From an uncultured bacterium (GTDB lineage Bacteria; Patescibacteriota; Dojkabacteria; B142; OLB20): DNA of 37,486 bases. Shown piece after piece: positions 31,396 to 37,486 of the stretch. The stretch is taken from positions 1-37,486 of the forward strand of contig CALARN010000161.1 of the NCBI GenBank assembly GCA_937889205.1, in the 5' to 3' direction. The position numbers and the translations under genes were made by a program. The first letter of the stretch is position 1; every line of letters begins with the position of its first letter. The notes under the pieces were generated by a model that worked only from the letters and a program-made list of their open reading frames with translations, did not search any database and was not told the DNA's origin.

Positions 31396-34300
31396 ATGCC
31401 CGAATATAATAAATTAAAAAATTGTATAAAATTTCCTACTTCAATAATCATTCGCGGTGAAGATTTGTTAGGTATAGAATTGGCAAAGTCTTTGTTAGAA
31501 CAAGGTGGCTTTGTAATTTTAATTGATAATGGTATTACTGACCTCGATAAGTACCTACCCTTAATTGATGCATATTTTGATAACTTATTAATTCTTGATT
31601 ATTCGGGGATTGTTAGTCTAAAGCAGGATTTACGCAGGCTTGATTATGTTTTCTACTTGAATCATCAAGCTGCAGATTTTTCACAGAAAATATCAACGCA
31701 AGAATTTTTACAGTCATCAAATTATCTTGATGCTGTATTAGATCTTACAGCCAAATTTGATGCTAAGTTCTTGCTAACTACTTCAATCAAGGCTCATCAA
31801 TTATTAGTTTCAGATAAAGTAATCGACTTAAATTATGCGGTAGATGCAGATGCAAGGTATTCGGTGTACTCTGAGCTAGAAATTCAAAGATATGCAGAAA
31901 GCTTAGTGAAAGAATATCAAGAAAAAGTAGGGGTTAACGCCCGAGTTGTTAGATTAGGTACTCTGTTGGGCAAAGGCATGGAAATTAATATTGATACAAA
32001 CTTAGTTCAATTAATATTAGCTGCTTTAGCAGGCAAGAATTTAGTCATTCCCGGAGATGGCTTAGAGTCAGATTATTATATTCATTACCTAGATGCTGCT
32101 TATGGCATAATTAAAGCGCAGTTTACCCCAAACACAAAAGGGCAAATCTATACGCTAGCTAATGAGGAAGAGGTTACAGTGCTATCTTTGGCGTATAAGC
32201 TGCTTGAATTAATCCCTACCGCAAAAGAAATTCAATTCAATCAAGATGATAATAACTTGCCACCAATAAAACTCTATAAACCAGCGCAGAATCTTGTAAA
32301 GATTGGGTGGAGGCCTAGAATTGCGATGGAACGCGCGCTTAAGCAAACAATTGATTTTATTGATTATCGCATAAAAGAAGCGGGTGGTGATGTTTCTGCT
32401 ATTAATCAAGAACTAATACCAATTAATCGCGCCGTAGCTAAAGCTCCAAAGACTTTTAAAGATAAGCTCTTAGATTTCTTCTTCATTGCTGAAGAGGGGC
32501 AAGATACAACTCAAGCAGAAATAAATGCTAGAGCTGAAGCCATGGCCACTATAAATACACAAGGGGCTTTGGCTAGACTTATTGCGGAAAGAAAAAGACA
32601 AGAACAAGCAAGGCGAGGGAATATTATAATTGCAAACAATCAACTAAGAGAATCGATAAAACCTAAACCAAAACTAAATTCATTGCAAAAGCTAGATAAT
32701 GCTCTTTCAACAGCACTATGGAACTTCAAGGGGAATTTTGAAGGGCTAAAGAACATGAGTGTTACCGATTTTGTTTTTATGCTTGTAGGAATCGGTGTAT
32801 TTTTAGGGCTTTACTTTACAGTGATTTCTCCGGTACTTAGTTTTGGCAGAAATTTATTTATTATTAATGATGAGTTCAACCAACTAGTAACTGCAAATCA
32901 AATTCAAGATTTTTCACAAGCGCAAGCTTCAATTAAGGTGATTAATAGCAATCTTAAGCAATCACAAGACAGGATGTTAGAATTGCAGTCAATTTTCAAG
33001 ATTTTCGGAAAAGATGAGGCATATAGAAATATTCAACTATTAATCAGTAATAGCATGCAGTTTACCGCTGGCATGGATTCTGTTTATCTCGGCTTAGAGC
33101 CATGGCAAGAGTATTTAGAGAGTTTTTATCCTGGTTTTATGCAAAGACTAGATGGTTCAACGCACATTTCTGTTGATGGATCTCAAGAATATTCTGAAAT
33201 TTTGACAAAAATTAATCGTGCGAATTCAGAGCTAGTGCTTAATTTAAGTACTAATATCAAATTATTACCCCAAATAGAACAGGGACTGCAGAAGATGCCT
33301 TTAAATATTTATGATAGCTTGAGTGAGAACTTATTAAAGTTAGAGGAAAACTTAAATGGAATCAATGCAGTTGCCAATATTACACCTTACTCATCTGAAC
33401 TATTGGGGGCGAATACTACAAAAAACTATTTACTAATTATTCAAGATAATTATCGTTATACAGTTGGTGGTGGTGAAGTCGCAGGTTTAATTTGGTTAGA
33501 AGTAACTAATGGGGCAGTAAAAGATATCAAAGTGGTTAATTGGGATCAATACGCCAACGCCACAGCTAGCTTCAATAATCAAGAATTAAGCGAGCTGAAA
33601 TTATCAGCAAGTAGGGTTATTAGTACTACTAACGCAAAACAGAAAGATGTAGCGTTAATCGCAGATGATAAAGTCTTCTTAAATTATTTACAAAAGTATT
33701 TTGAGCAACAATTCAGTACCTCTTTTGATATGGTAATTAGTGTAAATAATAATACTCTAACAAATCTAATTGGTGATAAAGGTATCACGATTAGGCAAGA
33801 AAACTTAATTGGCAAAAATTTAGCAAGCTATTTGGCAAACAAATTACCCGCTTCAGTTACGGTTTCAAGCAGAAATGCCATAATTTTAGATATGTGGGCA
33901 GTAGTATTCGAGCAACGCTTTAATGATTTGAATGAGAATGCAACGACAATTGCCAATGCCTTTAGCCAGGGACTAACTAAAAATGATGTGAGGCTGTATT
34001 CAACTAATGTTATTATTCAAAAGCTGCTTACCGAAAATATTGATAATAATAAAGTTAAAGATAAGATTTTTATAGGGGCAAATTACGATCAAAAAACCAA
34101 TACTTTAGCAACAGAACCCACTTTGACGTTAAGCGGCTCTGTAAATTATTTGAAAAATGGTGAGGTTAAAAAAGATTTTATACTATCGGCTAATGGTTTT
34201 GATAGTCTTGAAAATCTAGTTGTATGTGTTCCTTATGCTTCTAAAGACTTATTAGTAACCAAGGCTGCGCCAGATTTAATAACTCAAGTAATTTCGTATG

Positions 34301-34584
34301 AATCTGACAAGTCTTGCGTTATCTTACTAGAGAACGCCGACTTAAAGTATGGGATTAGTTATTATAATGTCAATACAAATCAAAGCATTGACGAAAGTAG
34401 TATAAATAAATTAGAATTAATTACGATACCCGGAATTGAGGTTTTGTATGATATTGAATTTGTATTCGAAAGTGGTACAAATAATATAATTCCAGATTTT
34501 GCAGGATTTTCAAAACAAAGCAACGGATTTCTCTATCGTGGCAGTAGCAACGGTAGTAATTTATTTATTTTTAGTAAGAATTAA
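31396..34584 (+). CDS. Degenerate SDR domain fused to DUF4012 membrane protein
   Basis: 1062 aa, function unknown. Residues 1 to about 335 have the fold pattern of an extended short-chain dehydrogenase (sugar-nucleotide epimerase type), with VVRLGTLLGKG and an LVIPGDG segment like those of UDP-sugar epimerases. The active site is degenerate: the glycine loop reads RGEDLLG (residues 20-26) instead of GGxGFIG, and YSELE (158-162) replaces YxxxK, with Glu162 at the Lys position. A linker rich in Lys/Arg/Gln (about 335-452) leads to a membrane helix (about 458-482), then a helical region and a DUF4012 domain from about 668 (ELLGANTTKNYLLIIQDN, then GGGEVAGLIWLEV). It is between the PEGA gene and greA. 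Confidence 0.75.
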   Translation: MPEYNKLKNCIKFPTSIIIRGEDLLGIELAKSLLEQGGFVILIDNGITDLDKYLPLIDAYFDNLLILDYSGIVSLKQDLRRLDYVFYLNHQAADFSQKISTQEFLQSSNYLDAVLDLTAKFDAKFLLTTSIKAHQLLVSDKVIDLNYAVDADARYSVYSELEIQRYAESLVKEYQEKVGVNARVVRLGTLLGKGMEINIDTNLVQLILAALAGKNLVIPGDGLESDYYIHYLDAAYGIIKAQFTPNTKGQIYTLANEEEVTVLSLAYKLLELIPTAKEIQFNQDDNNLPPIKLYKPAQNLVKIGWRPRIAMERALKQTIDFIDYRIKEAGGDVSAINQELIPINRAVAKAPKTFKDKLLDFFFIAEEGQDTTQAEINARAEAMATINTQGALARLIAERKRQEQARRGNIIIANNQLRESIKPKPKLNSLQKLDNALSTALWNFKGNFEGLKNMSVTDFVFMLVGIGVFLGLYFTVISPVLSFGRNLFIINDEFNQLVTANQIQDFSQAQASIKVINSNLKQSQDRMLELQSIFKIFGKDEAYRNIQLLISNSMQFTAGMDSVYLGLEPWQEYLESFYPGFMQRLDGSTHISVDGSQEYSEILTKINRANSELVLNLSTNIKLLPQIEQGLQKMPLNIYDSLSENLLKLEENLNGINAVANITPYSSELLGANTTKNYLLIIQDNYRYTVGGGEVAGLIWLEVTNGAVKDIKVVNWDQYANATASFNNQELSELKLSASRVISTTNAKQKDVALIADDKVFLNYLQKYFEQQFSTSFDMVISVNNNTLTNLIGDKGITIRQENLIGKNLASYLANKLPASVTVSSRNAIILDMWAVVFEQRFNDLNENATTIANAFSQGLTKNDVRLYSTNVIIQKLLTENIDNNKVKDKIFIGANYDQKTNTLATEPTLTLSGSVNYLKNGEVKKDFILSANGFDSLENLVVCVPYASKDLLVTKAAPDLITQVISYESDKSCVILLENADLKYGISYYNVNTNQSIDESSINKLELITIPGIEVLYDIEFVFESGTNNIIPDFAGFSKQSNGFLYRGSSNGSNLFIFSKN

Positions 34585-34585
34585 G

Positions 34586-35047
34586 ATGAAAAATCTCGTC
34601 ACAAAAAGTGGACTAGATGAATTGGAAAGCGAGTTACAAAATCGAAAAGAAACTATTCGTGATCAAATAGCAAATGAAATTGAAAAAGCTCGTGAACAGG
34701 GCGACCTTTCTGAAAATGCTGCTTATAAGGCAGCTATGGAGAGCAAAGAATATAATGAAAATCGTATCTTGCAATTAGAAGAGTTAATAAAAAACTCAGA
34801 AATTGTCACAGAATCTAATGGCAAAAATAAAATTGCATTGGGTTCAAAGGCAAAGGTTCTTAATGAGACCACAGATAAGAAATTTACTTATGAGTTAGTT
34901 GGGCAAACTGAGGCTGACCCTGCAAATGGAAAAATTTCGATTGTATCCCCTTTAGGTGTGGCTATGAATGGTAAGAAAGTTAATGAGACTTTTACATTTT
35001 CTACACCGGGTGGTGAGAATGTTTATAAGATACTTGAGATAATTTAA
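34586..35047 (+). CDS. greA: Transcript cleavage factor GreA
   Basis: GreA enters the RNA polymerase secondary channel and rescues backtracked complexes. The start is ATG 34586, one nt past the preceding stop; earlier in-frame codons lie inside the upstream gene. It gives 153 aa. The N-terminal coiled coil carries the catalytic tip AREQGDLSENAAYKAA with Asp and Glu at the expected places, and the C-terminal FKBP-like domain ends FTFSTPGGENVYKI. Confidence 0.95.
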   Translation: MKNLVTKSGLDELESELQNRKETIRDQIANEIEKAREQGDLSENAAYKAAMESKEYNENRILQLEELIKNSEIVTESNGKNKIALGSKAKVLNETTDKKFTYELVGQTEADPANGKISIVSPLGVAMNGKKVNETFTFSTPGGENVYKILEII

Positions 35048-35074
35048 TTTATCAGTAATAAGAATTAATTGCCC

Positions 35075-36061
35075 ATGGAAAGACATCCAGTGCCCCAGAA
35101 TATTATGGATGTTGAGTTCAAGCTCTTTGGAGCACTCACCATTAAGCAATTCACATATGCTGCTGGAGGTTTTGTGGTAGCTTTATTAGTATATTTCAGC
35201 GGATTACCCGATGTGCTTCGTTGGCCCTTCATTGGCCTTGCTTTAGCTGTAGGGTTTTTCCTTTCGGTAGTGAAAATTAACGGACAGTCTTCTACAGTGT
35301 TTGTGTCGAATTTTATTATCTCAATGTTTGAGCCTCAAGAAAGGTTGTGGAAGAAGTCTGCAATTGTTCCTGACATACTCAAAGAAGATAATAATTCTCA
35401 GGCGAGAAAGATTGAAGAGGTGACCGGATTAATTAAAAAAGGCAAAATGGATAGCATCGCACCAAAGCCACTTGCCGATGTAGAAATCCCAGAATCAGAA
35501 AAGCAACTTGTAGTAGCAGAAGAAGAGAATTTGAAGCAAATTGAGAAGCATTTTAATTTTTTGTTCGAAGATTTACCACAAGTGGCTACTGCTTCTGTGA
35601 ATCCACAGATAAAGACAATTGTAAAGCAAGCAGAAAATCCGATTATAAATAAACCACAAACTTTGGCCGGTGGTGTTGCCGCCCAGCAGCAGCTTAATGA
35701 CACTGTTTATCAAGGAAGTAATTACGCCGTAGGTTTTAAACCAATGAATAATCAAAATCCAAGACCGTTGACAGTATCATTTAATAAGAATGTAAATCTA
35801 AAAGAAACGAACTATCTTAAAGGTTATATAGTTAACGCTTCGGGGGAACCAATTGAGTCTGCAGCTGTATATATGCTTAATAAAAATGGTCAAATTATTA
35901 GAAATGCCACTAGTTTAAAGAATGGTAGCTTTGCAATTGCTTCAGGAATTGAAACGGGAGATTATTTAATTGATGTAAAAAAAGAGGGTTTTAAGTTTCC
36001 CAGATATTCAGTATCATTAAAGGGAGATAAAATAATGGAAATTAAATTACAGGCGTTATAA
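35075..36061 (+). CDS. PrgI family protein with C-terminal beta-sandwich domain
   Basis: PrgI resembles VirB3, a small inner-membrane part of type IV secretion systems. The ATG at 35075 is chosen over TTG 35069 because MERHPVPQNI matches the usual PrgI start. It gives 328 aa. Two membrane helices at about 28-72 (FTYAAGGFVVALLVYF and WPFIGLALAVGFFLSVV). Beyond the roughly 110-residue PrgI core is a long charged linker, then from about 248 a carboxypeptidase-regulatory-like beta-sandwich (LKGYIVNASGEPIESAAVYM and GDYLIDVKKEGF). With two helices the C-terminal domain is on the same side as the N-terminus. TraC-like and VirB4 genes follow directly. Confidence 0.82.
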   Translation: MERHPVPQNIMDVEFKLFGALTIKQFTYAAGGFVVALLVYFSGLPDVLRWPFIGLALAVGFFLSVVKINGQSSTVFVSNFIISMFEPQERLWKKSAIVPDILKEDNNSQARKIEEVTGLIKKGKMDSIAPKPLADVEIPESEKQLVVAEEENLKQIEKHFNFLFEDLPQVATASVNPQIKTIVKQAENPIINKPQTLAGGVAAQQQLNDTVYQGSNYAVGFKPMNNQNPRPLTVSFNKNVNLKETNYLKGYIVNASGEPIESAAVYMLNKNGQIIRNATSLKNGSFAIASGIETGDYLIDVKKEGFKFPRYSVSLKGDKIMEIKLQAL

Positions 36062-36070
36062 AGTATATAT

Positions 36071-36775
36071 ATGGGATTATTTTCTAGCGGTAGTATACCG
36101 AGCACACAACAACACTTAGAAATAGAAGACATTCGTGATGATTTAGTCATCTTAAAGAATGGGATGGTGTCTGTTGTTGTTGAAGTAAACGCAATTAACT
36201 TTGATTTATTGTCTGAGAAAGAGCAAGATGTGAAAATTATGCAATTTGCTGCTTTATTAAACTCACTAGATTTTCCTTTTCAAATTGTTGTCAAGACTGA
36301 AAGAACAGATGTCACCAATTATGTAGATAAGTTAAAAAATTATAAAGAAAAGCAAATCTCTGAAGCGTTGAAGAGGCAGATAGAAATCTATATAAATTTT
36401 ATTACTAATTTAACAGCTAACAAAGAAGTGCTTGATAAATCATTTTTTGTTGCAATTCCTGAATCCGCCTCTGTTGTTCAAAAGACTAGCGCTGTAAAGC
36501 AAATATTTGGTAAGAAAGAAAAGATAACAAATTTAAAAAGCATTTTAGAAGCTGTTAAGCCAAAACTTTATCCAAAGCGCGATCACATTGTGAAGCAATT
36601 TAAGAATATTGGTTTACAAGCGCATCCAATGAATAACGATGCTTTAATTAGGTTATATTATTCAATGTATGATCCTGATAAATCAGGTATCGGAAAATTA
36701 CAGTTAGCAACTACAGAATTTACATCAAGTTTAGTGCAACCACAGGTTGCACCTGAAAATATACAACAAATATAA
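36071..36775 (+). CDS. TraC-like protein of a type IV secretion-like operon
   Basis: Probably a soluble partner of the VirB4 ATPase downstream: 234 aa, with IEDIRDDLVILKNGMVSVVVEVNAINF at the start, resembling the N-terminal TraC/VirB4-associated domain, and FQIVVKTERTDVTNY. There is no Walker motif and no membrane helix. The stop codon TAA shares its last A with the ATG of the next gene (TAATG), so translation is likely coupled. Assigned from sequence similarity by eye and from position between PrgI and VirB4 genes. Confidence 0.65.
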   Translation: MGLFSSGSIPSTQQHLEIEDIRDDLVILKNGMVSVVVEVNAINFDLLSEKEQDVKIMQFAALLNSLDFPFQIVVKTERTDVTNYVDKLKNYKEKQISEALKRQIEIYINFITNLTANKEVLDKSFFVAIPESASVVQKTSAVKQIFGKKEKITNLKSILEAVKPKLYPKRDHIVKQFKNIGLQAHPMNNDALIRLYYSMYDPDKSGIGKLQLATTEFTSSLVQPQVAPENIQQI

Positions 36776-37486
36776 TGGGCATATTAGATATACTATTAGG
36801 AAAACCAACAAAACCAATTGCTGGTTCACAAGTACAGACAACTGCGGTGCCATCTGAAGAAGAACGCGAAGAGCAAGCTGTGAGAAATTTCAGTGAGGGT
36901 ATTGTTGATGTTAAAGATATTATTGCTCCTCCGGCAATTGAAATTGATTTCAATCATTTACAAATTGGTGACAAATATTTCCGCACATTTTTTGCTACCG
37001 GTTTTCCTAGATGGGTAGGTGCTAATTGGTTATCACCTTTGATTAACTTCGATAGGCCCATGACAATTAGTACATTTTACTACCCAACTGACTCTGGCAT
37101 GGTACTGCAAAGGTTAAAAAGAAAAATCGCAGAGTTTCAAGCAACAATAAATATTGAACTAGAGGCCGGTAAACTTCCCGATCCAAGTATTAAAGTAGCG
37201 TTAAGAGATGCAGAAGAGCTGCAGGATCAGATTGCTAGTGGCAATGAAAAATTCTTTCATTTCGGATTATATATCACTATCCGCTCTACAAATCTTAAAG
37301 ACTTAGAAGATACTACTAGAAGCGTTGAATCGGTGCTTTCAGCTTTGGGGGTAATTGTTAAAGTTGCTTCTTTGCAACAAGAACAAGGATTTATTTCTAC
37401 TATACCAATGGGTTTAGATAAGATATATCTTACCCGTAATATGGATACAACTTCGCTAGCCACGACTTTCCCTTTTGTATCGTCAG
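36775..37486 (+). CDS. VirB4-type ATPase, N-terminal part (cut by window end)
   Basis: Only the first 237 residues are present and the frame is open at the window edge. I translated it directly: MGILDILLGKPTKP at the start, HLQIGDKYFRTFFATGFP near residue 65 (the VirB4/TraC N-terminal domain's typical strand), RPMTISTFYYPTDS, and an IPMGLDKIYLTRNMDTTSLA segment near 215, the usual lead-in to the ATPase domain of VirB4. The Walker A motif lies beyond the window, so the ATPase is inferred from the N-terminal domain and neighbours. Confidence 0.8.
   Translation, partial: MGILDILLGKPTKPIAGSQVQTTAVPSEEEREEQAVRNFSEGIVDVKDIIAPPAIEIDFNHLQIGDKYFRTFFATGFPRWVGANWLSPLINFDRPMTISTFYYPTDSGMVLQRLKRKIAEFQATINIELEAGKLPDPSIKVALRDAEELQDQIASGNEKFFHFGLYITIRSTNLKDLEDTTRSVESVLSALGVIVKVASLQQEQGFISTIPMGLDKIYLTRNMDTTSLATTFPFVSS

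Noticed and set aside
1..37486. tRNA or rRNA genes, CRISPR arrays, insertion sequences, attachment sites
   Set aside because: None seen: no cloverleaf-like sequence in the intergenic gaps, no regularly spaced repeats, no transposase or integrase frame. The only gap above 300 bp (30371-30699) is the T-box leader and two divergent promoters.

Overview
The window is AT-rich bacterial chromosome, most likely from a Candidate Phyla Radiation (Patescibacteria) organism. The reasons are: the str/S10/spc/alpha ribosomal clusters are fused into one run with no rpmD (L30) between rpsE and rplO, and no adk or map between secY and infA; an archaeal-type AspRS; DUF4012, PEGA and PrgI/TraC/VirB4 proteins of the sort common in these genomes; and very tight gene packing. 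The standard genetic code is used, because TGA is a real stop at the overlapping ends of sufB and sufD. No gene in the window has a recognisable Shine-Dalgarno sequence.

Layout. 91-16335 (+): tuf, then rpsJ-rplC-rplD-rplW-rplB-rpsS-rplV-rpsC-rplP-rpmC-rpsQ-rplN-rplX-rplE-rpsN-rpsH-rplF-rplR-rpsE-rplO-secY, then a promoter and infA-rpmJ-rpsM-rpsK-rpsD-rpoA-rplQ-rplM-rpsI, closed by a terminator with a UUCG loop. 16386-17606 (-): an MFS transporter. 17672-24649 (+): a YhiN-type flavoprotein, lemA, a DUF2207 membrane protein, a divergent secD/secF pair and a GNAT acetyltransferase. 24638-28494 (-): a sufC-sufB-sufD-sufS Fe-S assembly operon with overlapping genes and a half-length SufD. 28577-30370 (-): aspS fused to a YbaK-type tRNA deacylase domain. 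30383-30592 (-): a T-box riboswitch in front of aspS. 30700-35047 (+): a PEGA-domain membrane protein, a large SDR/DUF4012 fusion, and greA. 35075-37486 (+): PrgI, a TraC-like protein and the start of VirB4, the beginning of a type IV secretion-like operon cut by the window edge.

The points most worth following up are: (1) a complete T-box (stem I with an Asp codon in the specifier loop, a UGGC bulge matching the G73 discriminator of tRNA-Asp, and mutually exclusive antiterminator and terminator) controlling aspS in what looks like a CPR genome; (2) the fusion of AspRS to a trans-editing deacylase domain; (3) an EF-Tu whose P-loop and NKxD motifs are both altered; (4) absence of Shine-Dalgarno sequences throughout; and (5) several reduced or degenerate versions of conserved machines (SufD, SecD/SecF, an SDR domain). 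Function assignments rest on motif and family recognition by eye; no database search was run.
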